Assembly (NCBI GenBank): GCA_963773945.1
Contig: CAVZDD010000005.1
Span: 186,001 to 250,000 of the forward strand
From: JAKIWV01 sp963773945
Lineage (GTDB): Archaea > Thermoplasmatota > Thermoplasmata > Lutacidiplasmatales > UBA184
DNA length: 64,000 nt
Reading direction: 5' to 3'
Part shown: positions 34,693-43,073 of the stretch, piece after piece
How the letters are laid out: every line of letters starts with the position of its first letter
Numbering within the stretch: position 1 is the stretch's first letter
The notes under the pieces: generated by a model
What the model was told of the DNA's origin: nothing
The model's input: only the letters and a program-made list of their open reading frames with translations
The model's database searches: none
Translations under genes and position numbers: made by a program

Positions 34693-34765
34693 TGGGCTCG
34701 GCCGGATTCGAACCGGCGATCTTCGCTGTGTGAGAGCGACGTCTTCACCGCTGGACTACGAGCCC
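34693..34765 (-). tRNA. tRNA-Val (anticodon CAC)
   Basis: On the minus strand GGGCTCG (34765-34759) pairs with CGAGCCC (34700-34694), with A as discriminator. The anticodon arm TCGCT-CTCACAC-AGCGA gives CAC. The T-arm reads CCGGTTCGAATCCGG. No intron and no encoded CCA. Confidence 0.95.
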
Positions 34766-34791
34766 GTGCCGCACGGGCCCGACGCGTCGGC

Positions 34792-34804
34792 GAGCATAAT
34801 GCTC
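34792..34804 (-). promoter_or_regulatory. TATA-like/palindromic element upstream of tRNA-Val
   Basis: GAGCATAATGCTC is a 13-nt inverted repeat centred about 33 nt upstream of the tRNA-Val 5' end on the minus strand; its core GCATTATGC could serve as TATA-like box. It lies just after the stop of the LysO-like gene. Confidence 0.35.
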
Positions 34805-34808
34805 ACCC

Positions 34809-35654
34809 TCAGGCGAGCGCCAGGGCGAGCGGGACCGCCAGACTCGCCAGCACGGTGAGCACGAGCCCGCTCGCGAGCGCCATCGAGCCGGCCTCCGCAT
34901 CGCCGTACGCGGTGACGAAGTAGAGCGTCGTGTCCATCGTGGTGGCCCCGCCCATCGCGGTGAGACCCTCCGCACGGACTCGAGGGCCGAGCCACGGCGA
35001 AGTCACCATCGTCAGATTCTCGCGGAAGAAGTTCGTTAGAAACGCGACCAGGCCCGCTAACGGACCGATCCCCGTTGTGACCAGGGGTCCCGCCAAGCTG
35101 TAGAATCCAAACCCCAATGAGGTCGCGAGCGCCGCGCGGAGCGAGAAGCCGGTGAAAATCGAGAAGATCGGTGCTGCCACAACGGCTCCCACGATGGCAG
35201 CGATCAGAGGTGTGGGTGTTGTCCGGAGCGCGTCCCAGGAGAACCGGATGTTGAATCCGACCAGGGCGAGCAGGACGTAGAGCGCTGCGGTGAGGGCCAC
35301 CTCGCCCGGGAGCGCCACGAAGTGTCCGAAAACGTAGCCGACCACCAAACCGACGATGATGAACACCCCCAGCGGTCGCGGGGGTCTTCCCGTTCCCGGG
35401 GCCGGCGTCCGTCGGGGAAGCAGGAACGTGATCCCGACACTGAGGGCTAGGATGAGGCCCACGAGACCCAATGCGAGTGGGATAGCGTCCAAGAGGTGCG
35501 TCCCGGGAAGCGCCGCGAGGAGCGTCCCCAGGAAGAACACCAGGACCACGATGTCTGCGACAATCCCTCGGTCGATCCACGGGCTCCGCCATCGGGTGAG
35601 ATGGCCGGCAGCTACCCCTGCGCCGAACGCCACATACAGGAAGACGTTGATCAT
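34809..35654 (-). CDS. LysO-like lysine exporter family protein
   Basis: From the ATG at 35654 the protein has 281 residues and about eight membrane helices (MINVFLYVAFGAGVAAGHL, GIVADIVVLVFFLGTLLAALPG, IPLALGLVGLILALSVGITFLLP, PLGVFIIVGLVVGYVFGHF and later segments). The conserved block SLGFGFYSLAGPLVTTGIGPLAGLVAFLTNFFRENLTMVTSPWL matches LysO/YbjE-type exporters of lysine and analogues. Substrate specificity is by family only. The frame is open upstream to 35906 but runs antisense into purA without family similarity. It is downstream of purA on the same strand. Confidence 0.85.
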   Translation of the reverse strand: MINVFLYVAFGAGVAAGHLTRWRSPWIDRGIVADIVVLVFFLGTLLAALPGTHLLDAIPLALGLVGLILALSVGITFLLPRRTPAPGTGRPPRPLGVFIIVGLVVGYVFGHFVALPGEVALTAALYVLLALVGFNIRFSWDALRTTPTPLIAAIVGAVVAAPIFSIFTGFSLRAALATSLGFGFYSLAGPLVTTGIGPLAGLVAFLTNFFRENLTMVTSPWLGPRVRAEGLTAMGGATTMDTTLYFVTAYGDAEAGSMALASGLVLTVLASLAVPLALALA

Positions 35655-35692
35655 GCGGCTGCGCCCCGGGCTTGGACAGAGCCGGTCGATGC

Positions 35693-37030
35693 TCACGTGG
35701 TCCAAGGGGTGATCGTCACGGGGTGCGTCGGGGCGCCACGCCCGAGCCAGAGCGTGTCGTCCCGAGCGGCGCCGAAGCTCAGGTACTCGACCGGGACCCG
35801 CGTCTCCTGGGTGATGTACCGGAGGAATCGCTTGAGGGCCCCGGGGACGGCGGCGGCGCCCTCGCGTCGAATCCGCTCCCGAAGCCGCGAGGTGAACGGC
35901 GGCCACCCGGGGAATTTTTCGTAGATGGGAGTCACCTTCGCATAGTCACTCGCTTGGATGGGGGGATAGTCGGAGATCGTCTCCCCCGAATCCATCCGAT
36001 ACCCCGTACAGATCGGGATCTCGTCGAGCCCGCCGAGCACGTCCGCCTTGGTGATCGCGAAGGAGGTGAACCCATTGAGCCGGGAAACGTATCGGAGCAA
36101 CACGAGGTCGAGCCAGCCACATCGACGGGGCCGGCCGGTCGTGGCGCCCCGTTCGTCCCCCTCCCGTTGCAGAAACTCGCCCAGTTCCCCGCCGACCTCC
36201 GTCGGGAACGGACCGGCGCCGACCCGGGTCGCATAGGCCTTCGCGACGCCGAGCACCTCGTCCAATTCGGACGGCGGAATACCGCTTCCGACGAGCGCTC
36301 CGGCGGCCGTTGGGTGGGAGCTCGTCACGTAGGGGTACGTTCCGAAGTCCACATCGAGCAAGGCGCTCTGCGCACCTTCGAGGAGGATCGAGTATCCCTC
36401 GGTGATCGCGTTCCAGAGCATCGGTTCGGTCGGGCGGACATGCATCGCCAGCCGACTGCCGACGTCCCGCAAGGCGGCCTCCAGTTCGTCTCGAGGCGGG
36501 GGATTCGGGAGGAAGCTCTTCGAAGCGTACAACAGGTCCAGCTGTTGGCGCAGGTCGGCCGGGTGGACGAGGTCGACCATCCGAATGCCCCACCGACCGT
36601 ATCGGTCGGCATAGGCGGGCCCGATCCCCCGGCGCGTCGTGCCAACGGCGTTGGCCGGGTCCTTGGAGTTCCGGAGATCCTCTTCCCACGCGTCCTCGAG
36701 CTGATGGATGGGGAGCAGGACGTGCGCCCGCTCGCTCAGCACGACCTCCCCCTTGAGCAGGTCGCGTTGTTGCAGGTCGAGGATCTCCGACTCGAGGGCC
36801 GCCGGGTCGATGACCATGCCCGGACCGGAGATTCCTGTGACGCCGGCCCGCAAAACTCCGCAGGCGAGTTGGTGGAGCACGACCTTCCCCTGGGGGAGGT
36901 GAATCGTGTGTCCGGCATTGGGCCCCCCCCCGGTCCGCACCACGAATCGCGCGTGCGCCGCGAGGTAGTCGGTGATCTTGCCCTTCGCTTCGTCGCCGAA
37001 CTGCGCTCCGACGATGACGGTAACGGTCGT
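35693..37030 (-). CDS. purA: adenylosuccinate synthetase
   Basis: PurA joins IMP and aspartate with GTP to make adenylosuccinate. Visible are the N-terminal GAQFGDEAKGKITDYLA loop, RTGGGPNAGHTI, DNA-like turn GISGPGMVID, GTTRRGIGPAYADRYGR, ILLEGAQSALLDVDFGTYPYVTSSHPTA and GRPRRCGWLD. Members start a few residues before the VTVIVGAQ strand, yet no ATG, GTG or TTG is found there: the codon at 37030-37028 is ACG, preceded by GGGGGAAGGA. The nearest in-frame ATG is at 37144 and would add a 38-residue Arg-rich extension. I place the start at the ACG or a mis-read ATG. Length is then 445 residues, as in bacterial enzymes. Confidence 0.88.
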   Translation of the reverse strand, partial: TTVTVIVGAQFGDEAKGKITDYLAAHARFVVRTGGGPNAGHTIHLPQGKVVLHQLACGVLRAGVTGISGPGMVIDPAALESEILDLQQRDLLKGEVVLSERAHVLLPIHQLEDAWEEDLRNSKDPANAVGTTRRGIGPAYADRYGRWGIRMVDLVHPADLRQQLDLLYASKSFLPNPPPRDELEAALRDVGSRLAMHVRPTEPMLWNAITEGYSILLEGAQSALLDVDFGTYPYVTSSHPTAAGALVGSGIPPSELDEVLGVAKAYATRVGAGPFPTEVGGELGEFLQREGDERGATTGRPRRCGWLDLVLLRYVSRLNGFTSFAITKADVLGGLDEIPICTGYRMDSGETISDYPPIQASDYAKVTPIYEKFPGWPPFTSRLRERIRREGAAAVPGALKRFLRYITQETRVPVEYLSFGAARDDTLWLGRGAPTHPVTITPWTT

Positions 37031-37124
37031 GGATCCTTCCCCCGCGGCGCCCGGGTAGCGCGACGCTACATCTTGGTTGCGCCCGGGGCGTCGCCACGCC
37101 CGTCGGACGTCCAACTTCCCACAA

Positions 37125-37133
37125 CGGTTATGG
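37125..37133 (+). promoter_or_regulatory. TATA-like box for the class I aminotransferase gene
   Basis: GGTTATGGG is about 27 nt upstream of the GTG at 37156 in a GC-rich setting. It lies in the short region shared with the divergent purA gene. Confidence 0.35.
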
Positions 37134-37155
37134 GGGCGACTCAAGTCCTATCGCG

Positions 37156-38301
37156 GTGGTCGCCCAGCGGGTCCGCGACATCGAGATCTCGGGCATCCGT
37201 CGGATGTTCGAGGCCGCCCCGCCGGGGGCGGTCAACCTCGGCCTGGGAGAGCCCGACTTCGAACCGCCCGCGATCGTGATCGACGCGCTCGTCTCGGCGG
37301 TTCACCACAAGATGAACCATTATGGCCCGTCGGCCGGCCTCACCGCCTTGCGGGAAAAGATCGCGGACCGCTACCGCGACATCGATCCGGACGTGGGCCG
37401 AGAGAACGTGATCGTGACGGCCGGCGGCTCCGAGGGGTTGATGGCCTGCGCGCTGGCCCTTTATGACCCGGGCGACGAGGTGCTCGTCCCCGACCCGGGT
37501 TTCGTGCTCTACGCGCCCCACGCCCGTCTCGCCGGCGCGACCCCTGTGCCGTACAGCTTGCCCGAGGAGCGCCGGTTCCTGCCGGACCTCGATGAGCTCG
37601 AACGACGGGTCACGCCCCGGACTCGGGCGATCGTCGTGAACTCCCCCTCGAATCCGACCGGCGGCGTCTTCCCGAAGACCATCGTCGAGCGGCTAGTAGC
37701 TTTTGCCGACCGACATGACCTCACGATCGTCTCCGACGAGGTCTACGACGAGATGGTCTACGAGGGACACCACATCTCGTTTGCCGGTAAGGGCGACCGC
37801 GCCATCGTCGTCAACTCTTTTTCTAAGATGTTCGCCATGACGGGCTGGCGCCTCGGATTCCTCGTGGCCCCTCGCGCGCTCGCGGTCGAGATCAACAAGG
37901 TGCACTACCACATGGTCGCATGTCCGTCCACGCCGGCCCAGGCCGCCGTGCTGGCGGGCCTCGACGCCGTCCACGAGGCGACGGCGGCGATGCGAACCGA
38001 GTTCCAGGCCCGGCGCCAGCTCATCGTCCAGGAGCTCAATCGGATGCCGGGGCTGCGGTGCGTTCCGCCGGCGGGGGCATTCTATGCCTTCCCGCGGTTC
38101 TCGTGGCCGGTGACGGCTTACGCCGCCGCCGGCGAACTGCTCAAGCGGGGCTTGATCACGACCCCCGGGGATGCCTTCGGCCATTTGGGGGCCCGGCACC
38201 TTCGGTTGTCTTTCGCCGCGTCGAGGCCTAACCTCAAGCGAGGCCTCGCGATACTCCGGGAGTACTCGGCGGAGATGCAGGGGCGTCAGAAGCGAACATG
38301 A
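37156..38301 (+). CDS. class I aminotransferase (aspartate/aromatic type)
   Basis: The 381-residue PLP enzyme has LGLGEPDFEPP, YGPSAGLTALREKIA, VTAGGSEGLMACALALYDPGDEVLVPDPGF, NSPSNPTG with the PLP-contacting Asn, SDEVYDEMVYEG, and the PLP Lys in NSFSKMFAMTGWRLGFLVAP. It ends in HLRLSFA with the substrate Arg. Aspartate or branched/aromatic amino acids are likely substrates. The GTG at 37156 sits about 27 nt after a TATA-like box, so the mRNA is probably leaderless. The TGA overlaps a small ATG-started frame at 38298. Confidence 0.92.
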   Translation: MVAQRVRDIEISGIRRMFEAAPPGAVNLGLGEPDFEPPAIVIDALVSAVHHKMNHYGPSAGLTALREKIADRYRDIDPDVGRENVIVTAGGSEGLMACALALYDPGDEVLVPDPGFVLYAPHARLAGATPVPYSLPEERRFLPDLDELERRVTPRTRAIVVNSPSNPTGGVFPKTIVERLVAFADRHDLTIVSDEVYDEMVYEGHHISFAGKGDRAIVVNSFSKMFAMTGWRLGFLVAPRALAVEINKVHYHMVACPSTPAQAAVLAGLDAVHEATAAMRTEFQARRQLIVQELNRMPGLRCVPPAGAFYAFPRFSWPVTAYAAAGELLKRGLITTPGDAFGHLGARHLRLSFAASRPNLKRGLAILREYSAEMQGRQKRT

Positions 38302-38462
38302 TCCGCTGGCTGACTGTTCGGGTCCTGACGGTCTCTGCGTTCCTGCGCGCCGAGCCCGAGAAGAGCGCGCTCCGGCGCATCGCCGACGAGTTGGCTGACA
38401 GCGCGCGACAGCCGCCGGTCAGCCGGCGAGTTCCCGGTACAGCGCCAGATGGGCGTCGATAA
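38298..38462 (+). CDS. possible small protein translationally coupled to the aminotransferase
   Basis: A 54-codon frame starts at an ATG overlapping the aminotransferase stop (ATGA) and ends TAA at 38460. The product begins MIRWLTVRVLTVSAFLRAEP and continues with a charged helix (EKSALRRIADELADSARQ). Its last 44 bp overlap antisense with the downstream glycosyltransferase. The coupled start and amphipathic sequence are the only support; I do not recognise it. Confidence 0.3.
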   Translation: MIRWLTVRVLTVSAFLRAEPEKSALRRIADELADSARQPPVSRRVPGTAPDGRR

Positions 38463-39582
38463 CCCGATCCCAGGTGTAGTTCTCCACCCGCCGACGGCCG
38501 GCGGCGACGAGCGCCTCGGTCCGGTCCGGTGAGCCCAGCACTTCTCGTATCGCCAACGCCAGCGCGTCCGCGTCGCCGTACGGGACGAGCCGACCGGCCC
38601 GTCCTTCGTCGAGCACCTCGGGCACGCCTCCGACGGCGGTGGCGACGATCGGGACTCCGGCCGCCATCGCTTCCAGGAGCACCAGGCCGAACGCTTCCCA
38701 TTCCGACGGAAACGTGAAGGCCGTCGCCCGGCGAAACACCGCCCGGTAGGCCGCCGGGTCCTCCACGTGTCCGAGCCAGACCAGGTCCTGGTCGATTCCC
38801 AGCCGGCGGGCGCGGAGTTCGAGCTCGGGGCGCATGCCCCAATCCCGACCCATGATCACGATCGGGATCCGGTCGGCAGTGGGGATACGCGCCACGGCAT
38901 CGAACAGCAAGGGAAGTCCCTTGTTCTGGGCGATGCGCCCTGTGTAAAGCATGTACCGACGAGGGAGGGGGGGGAGCTCGGGCATCCGCTGCCCCGGCGT
39001 CTCGGGGGCCAACCATGGCCCGAGGTCGATTCCGTGGGGGATGACCCGGATCCGCTTTACGGGGACGAACTCGGAGAGGAGGCGCCGCTCTTGCTCGGTG
39101 ATCGCGATGACCGCATCCGCGTTGCGATACGCGGTGGCGCCGAACAGCAGGTCCTGGACCCGGAGCAGCGCGTGGTGCAAACCGCTCTGGTCCTGTCGGG
39201 CGGGATGGTAGTGGGCCGTGGCGACCCAAGGAACGCCGAGTTTGCGGGCTTCGGCGGCGGATTCGAGCACGTGCCCATACCGGTGAGAATGGGCGTGGAC
39301 CAGGTCGGGGTGCTGGTTCCCTAGCCCGCTCATCAGTCCCACGACCAGCGGCATGGTCAGCCCGGGAATGAGTCGCTTGTACACCGGGTAGCGGTGCACG
39401 GGAACGCCATCGACGGAGGGCGCAAAATCGTTCCGACGGACCCAATGGGCTTCGTCGAACAGGTCGCTCGCGAACACCTCGACGTCCTCTCCTCGTCGGC
39501 GGAGTCGCACCGCGAGCTCGCGCACGACGGTCTCCACGCCGCCGGGCGCGTCGAAGCGGAGGGTTACTTGGGCGATCTTCAT
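38419..39582 (-). CDS. GT4 glycosyltransferase
   Basis: From the ATG at 39582 the enzyme has 387 residues in a GT-B fold. The N-terminus MKIAQVTLRFDAPGGVETVVRELA is the acceptor-side GG loop, HAHSHRYGHV and ATAHYHPA are typical, and the donor side has YTGRIAQNKGLPLLFDAVA, FRRATAFTFPSEWEAFGLVLLEAMAAGVPIVATAVGGVPEVL and GRAGRLVPYGD. It transfers a nucleotide-activated sugar to a glycan or lipid acceptor. Its start overlaps the stop of a second GT4 gene (ATGA), so the pair probably acts in one glycan pathway. Confidence 0.9.
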   Translation of the reverse strand: MKIAQVTLRFDAPGGVETVVRELAVRLRRRGEDVEVFASDLFDEAHWVRRNDFAPSVDGVPVHRYPVYKRLIPGLTMPLVVGLMSGLGNQHPDLVHAHSHRYGHVLESAAEARKLGVPWVATAHYHPARQDQSGLHHALLRVQDLLFGATAYRNADAVIAITEQERRLLSEFVPVKRIRVIPHGIDLGPWLAPETPGQRMPELPPLPRRYMLYTGRIAQNKGLPLLFDAVARIPTADRIPIVIMGRDWGMRPELELRARRLGIDQDLVWLGHVEDPAAYRAVFRRATAFTFPSEWEAFGLVLLEAMAAGVPIVATAVGGVPEVLDEGRAGRLVPYGDADALALAIREVLGSPDRTEALVAAGRRRVENYTWDRVIDAHLALYRELAG

Positions 39583-40760
39583 GGGCCGGCCACCTCGCGA
39601 TAGACCGTCTCGAGGCGGTGGACCACTTGGTCCCACTGGTAGCGAGGCACGACCGTGTCGCGGCCATAGGCTCCCCACCGCGTTCGGGTGGCCTCGTCGT
39701 CCCAGAGCTCCCGGAACGCCGCCGCGAGGGCCCCGGCGTCCTCGGGCGGAATCAACCGGCCGGCCTTCCCATCCTCGATGAATTCGGGGATGCCGCCCAC
39801 GTGCGAGGCGATCACCGGCGTGCCCTGGGCCAGCGCCTCGAGCAGCACGAGCCCGAAGGCCTCGTACTGGCTGGGAAGGGCGAAGAGCCGTGCCTCCCGG
39901 AAGCCGGCCGCAAGCAGGGAGTCATCCTCGACGAATCCGGTGAGGCGGACCCGGTCCGACAGGCCGAGTTCTCGGATGCGGCGTTCGACGTGGGCCTGCT
40001 CTCCGCCATCGGCGCCCACGATGACCAGCGTCGCCGCAGGGTCAAGGCGATGCAGGTCCCCAAAGGCCTCCACCAGTGCCGCAAGACCCTTGTTGGACGC
40101 TAGGCGGCCCACAAAGAGTACGAACGGCCCTTCGATGCGGAACGCCCGCCGAAAGGCCTCCGGATCGGCCGGGGGCGGGGTCGCGGGAGAATATCCGGGC
40201 GGGATGACCTCCACCGGCGGCAGCGGAAAGCCGTTGGCGCGAATCAGGCGCTCCTCCTCGTGCGTTTGCACGATCAGCCGGGCCGCGTCGCCGACGATTG
40301 GGGCGGCGAGCCGGCGGTCGTAGAACCCGCGAATCAGGTGGCGCAGCCGGCCCCCGTAAATCGACCAGATCGGGTGGTAGTGGGCTGTGATGACGTAGGG
40401 AACCCCGGTCCGCCGATGGTAGCGACGGGCCACCGCCGCGTGGTTGGTTCCGTACGTGTGGACGTGCATGAGCTCCGGGCGGTCCGATTCCAGCCGACGG
40501 TAGAGTCCCCGAAAGAACGGATAGTGGAGCTCCCCGGGAAGGCTCCACGCCGGAACTCGTTGGACCGTCAGCCCGGCAGGGGTCGGCGGCTCGACGAAGT
40601 TGGACGGCAGGGGTTCCCACGGGAACTCCCGGTAGAGCCGGCTCGTGTAGACCGTGACGGCCCGGCCCCGGGCTACGAGCCGTCGAGAGATCTCGTCGAC
40701 GTGTCGTTCCACTCCGCCCGGCGCCGGCGGGAATCGAGTCGACAATTGGGCGAGCGCCAC
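39579..40760 (-). CDS. GT4 glycosyltransferase
   Basis: The 393-residue GT-B enzyme starts at a GTG at 40760 (ALAQLSTRFPPAPGGVERHVDEISRRL). It has HVHTYGTNHAAVARRY and ITAHYHPIW in the acceptor half, and LFVGRLASNKGLAALVEAF, FREARLFALPSQYEAFGLVLLEALAQGTPVIASHVGGIPEFI and GKAGRLIPPED in the donor half. It is clearly paralogous to the gene at 38419. The upstream M20 peptidase stop is 9 bp away, so the three genes may be one transcript. Confidence 0.9.
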   Translation of the reverse strand: MALAQLSTRFPPAPGGVERHVDEISRRLVARGRAVTVYTSRLYREFPWEPLPSNFVEPPTPAGLTVQRVPAWSLPGELHYPFFRGLYRRLESDRPELMHVHTYGTNHAAVARRYHRRTGVPYVITAHYHPIWSIYGGRLRHLIRGFYDRRLAAPIVGDAARLIVQTHEEERLIRANGFPLPPVEVIPPGYSPATPPPADPEAFRRAFRIEGPFVLFVGRLASNKGLAALVEAFGDLHRLDPAATLVIVGADGGEQAHVERRIRELGLSDRVRLTGFVEDDSLLAAGFREARLFALPSQYEAFGLVLLEALAQGTPVIASHVGGIPEFIEDGKAGRLIPPEDAGALAAAFRELWDDEATRTRWGAYGRDTVVPRYQWDQVVHRLETVYREVAGP

Positions 40761-40769
40761 GGGCCGGAC

Positions 40770-41846
40770 CTACCCGGCGCGCGACTGAACGAGGCGAAGA
40801 GCGTATTTCTTGAACACCTCGGTGGCGCGTGCCACCGACTCGATTTTCACGTACTCATTGGCCTGGTGGGAGAGCTCCTCCTCCCCGGCCCCGAAGATCA
40901 CCACGCGGGGGTTCGCGAGGGAGTAATGAACGGCCTCAGAGGCGTGGACGAGCACGGTGCTTTCGGCCGCCGAGATCTCCTTGAGCAGCCGAATGTGCTC
41001 CGAATTCGGGTCGAGCTGGACCGAGGGCATCGACACGATGCGCCGGAGGGTGAAGGGCGTTTTGATCCGACGTAGATGCTCCTCGACCTCGTGGTACAGC
41101 TGGTCGGGAGTGTAGGGCGGAGGGAATCGGATGTCGACCTCGGCCACGGCCTTGTTGGGGACCACGTTGAGCCGCGCCCCTCCGTGAATCGTGCCGATGT
41201 TGATCGTGACGCTCCCCAGCTCGGGGTGAGCGATCCGCCCCTTGAAACCCTCGAGGGCCCGGAGGATCCGCATCAACTTCGAAACGGCGTTTTCGCCGAG
41301 ATGGGGCATCGCCCCGTGGGCGGCCTTCCCCCGGGTCTCGATGGCCAGGTCGAGCACTCCCTTCTCCGCGGCCGCGATGCGGAGGCCGGTGGGTTCCCCC
41401 ACCACGACCGCCTTCGCCCGACGCAGGGTCAGTGTCTTCGAGAGCGCCTGAGCGCCTTGCATCGTCGTCTCTTCGTCCGTCGTGAGGGCCAGCGCGACAG
41501 GAATCTTGCGGGAGACGAGGTCCTGCGCGGACTGCATCATCGCGATGACCGTCCCCTTCATGTCCGCCGCCCCGCGGCCGTACATCCGTCCGGACGCGAG
41601 TTGGCTCTGCGAGAAGCTCCAGTAATCGCCGACCGGCGGGGTATCGAGGTGGCCGGAGAGCACGATGCCCGCCTGACCGTATTCCGCCAGCAGGGCCGGC
41701 GTGCCCGGGTCGCCCAGCAGCGTGTTGCGCATGTGGATCTGGTCGGTGAAGGTCTGAACGTAGTCCAAAATTTCCTGCTTGTTCGCACTCGGGTCGCTCG
41801 GGATCTTGATCAGCTCCGCGAGCATATCGACCATCTGGCGTTTCAT
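40770..41846 (-). CDS. M20-family metallopeptidase/deacylase (ArgE/DapE type)
   Basis: The 358-residue zinc enzyme has GHLDTPPVG with the first zinc His and adjacent Asp, GRGAADMKG with the bridging Asp, TTDEETTMQGA carrying the catalytic Glu, and VGEPTG. The dimerisation lobe spans about 170-280 (LAIETRGKAAHGAMPHLGENAV, INIGTIHGGARLNVVPNKAVAEVDIRFPP). A terminal zinc His is in ELSHQANEY. Family members deacylate N-acyl amino acids or split dipeptides; the substrate is open. It is first in the order peptidase-GT4-GT4, with a TATA-like box at 41932-41941. Confidence 0.9.
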   Translation of the reverse strand: MKRQMVDMLAELIKIPSDPSANKQEILDYVQTFTDQIHMRNTLLGDPGTPALLAEYGQAGIVLSGHLDTPPVGDYWSFSQSQLASGRMYGRGAADMKGTVIAMMQSAQDLVSRKIPVALALTTDEETTMQGAQALSKTLTLRRAKAVVVGEPTGLRIAAAEKGVLDLAIETRGKAAHGAMPHLGENAVSKLMRILRALEGFKGRIAHPELGSVTINIGTIHGGARLNVVPNKAVAEVDIRFPPPYTPDQLYHEVEEHLRRIKTPFTLRRIVSMPSVQLDPNSEHIRLLKEISAAESTVLVHASEAVHYSLANPRVVIFGAGEEELSHQANEYVKIESVARATEVFKKYALRLVQSRAG

Positions 41847-41931
41847 CAGTAATCCGCGACCCGTTGACCGCCCGGAGGGTACCGGAAATCGGCCAGCGCC
41901 CCGAAAGCGGCCGGTGGCTTTAAGGTTCGTT

Positions 41932-41941
41932 TATAACCTAG
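41932..41941 (-). promoter_or_regulatory. TATA-like box upstream of the M20 peptidase gene
   Basis: On the minus strand this reads GGTTATAAAC, one of the best TATA matches in the window. It is about 90 nt upstream of the ATG at 41846, so the transcript would carry a leader of about 60 nt, unlike most genes here. Confidence 0.5.
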
Positions 41942-41992
41942 ATTCGCGGCCGGGGCCCTGCTCCACCTCGACCGTACGTATCCGGGAGGGGG

Positions 41993-42805
41993 TCAAACGA
42001 CGGTCCGGAACGCGCCGGCGAACTCTAGGGAGGCGTTTCGCCACAGGGCCGTGATGTTCCTGCGGCCGAGCCGCAGGTCCCGCGCAATCAACCAAGCGAG
42101 CCACTTGGGATAGGTGGCCAGCTCCCGGAATGCCAGTTGTCGCCCCATAGCTCGGAGGGTTGGTTCGTCCACGATGAGAGCGGCGGCAGCTTGGCGTTGC
42201 TCCGGGGTGGGGTGCAGGTTGGCGAAGGCCACCAACCGGTCGATCGTCCCGGACGGGTCGTGCATCACGTCGTTGAATTTCAATTCGATCCGGGGAATCT
42301 CAGGATGTCGGGCGGCGATGGCCGTCAGTTCGCGGGCGAATCGTGCCGCGATCCGGTGACTTTCCACGGCGCCCGTGCTGTCGCGGCGGAGCAGGGAGTC
42401 CGCCACTTGGTCGGGATTTCGGTACACGAAGATGAAACGCGTGTCGCGCACTTTCGGTAGAAACTCTTCAATGGTCAGCACGCTCCAGGGGTCCTTCCAA
42501 CCCCACAGGTCCCCTTCGGTAGCCCGGAGGGTCCGGTCGATCTCGGGCTGCAAGGTCTGAGCGCGCTGGGCGACCTGTTCCCAGCGGGCGCTTTCATGGA
42601 CGCCCGTGCCTGGGTAATCGAGAATCTTCCCGTTGAGCCAGACCATGTCTGGGTTCTCGAAATGGCCCATCGGGTTCGACCAGTGACGGCCGATCCAATC
42701 CGGGCGGGCGTTCTTGGGACCCATCCGAACGCCGAGGCAATCGAGCATGCCGGCGACGGCCGACGTGCCGGACCGATGCATTCCTAATACGATATACGTC
42801 GGCAT
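41993..42805 (-). CDS. sulfotransferase family protein
   Basis: The 270-residue protein begins MPTYIVLGMHRSGTSAVAGMLDCLG; GMHRSGTS is the 5'-phosphosulfate-binding loop of PAPS-dependent sulfotransferases. WKDPWSVL and FIFVYRNPDQVADSLLRRD correspond to the 3'-phosphate-binding region. It probably sulfates a glycan, fitting its place between a GT2 gene and two GT4 genes. The upstream small membrane gene ends 3 bp away, so they are co-transcribed. Confidence 0.87.
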   Translation of the reverse strand: MPTYIVLGMHRSGTSAVAGMLDCLGVRMGPKNARPDWIGRHWSNPMGHFENPDMVWLNGKILDYPGTGVHESARWEQVAQRAQTLQPEIDRTLRATEGDLWGWKDPWSVLTIEEFLPKVRDTRFIFVYRNPDQVADSLLRRDSTGAVESHRIAARFARELTAIAARHPEIPRIELKFNDVMHDPSGTIDRLVAFANLHPTPEQRQAAAALIVDEPTLRAMGRQLAFRELATYPKWLAWLIARDLRLGRRNITALWRNASLEFAGAFRTVV

Positions 42806-42808
42806 TTC

Positions 42809-43024
42809 TTACTGGTTACTAGGGGCCCGAAGCAGCAGAACGAGGCCCACGACGAAGGCGAGACCGGAGAGGATCAGGAGGACCTCTTCCACGTAGAGCG
42901 CGCCGAACGTATCGCTCGCGAGGAGGGCCACGACCAATGCGAGCGCTCCGGCGATGACAATCGCTAGGGCTCCGGAAATGAGTTGGATGCTCGGTCCAGA
43001 ATCCGAATTCCCGTAGGAGCCCAT
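42809..43024 (-). CDS. small two-helix membrane protein
   Basis: From the ATG at 43024 the product has 71 residues: a polar N-terminus (MGSYGNSDSGPSIQ) and two hydrophobic helices (LISGALAIVIAGALALVVALLAS and VEEVLLILSGLAFVVGLVLLLRAP). I do not recognise it. It lies between the GT2 and sulfotransferase genes with gaps of 49 and 3 bp and may assist glycan enzymes at the membrane. Confidence 0.6.
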   Translation of the reverse strand: MGSYGNSDSGPSIQLISGALAIVIAGALALVVALLASDTFGALYVEEVLLILSGLAFVVGLVLLLRAPSNQ

Positions 43025-43073
43025 GATGGAGCTTTCTCCGAGGTTGGTGGGCCAGCCTCTCCCTGCCACCGAG

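Noticed and set aside
35672..37279. A 535-codon open frame on the plus strand
   Set aside because: It mirrors purA, whose motifs are unmistakable on the other strand.
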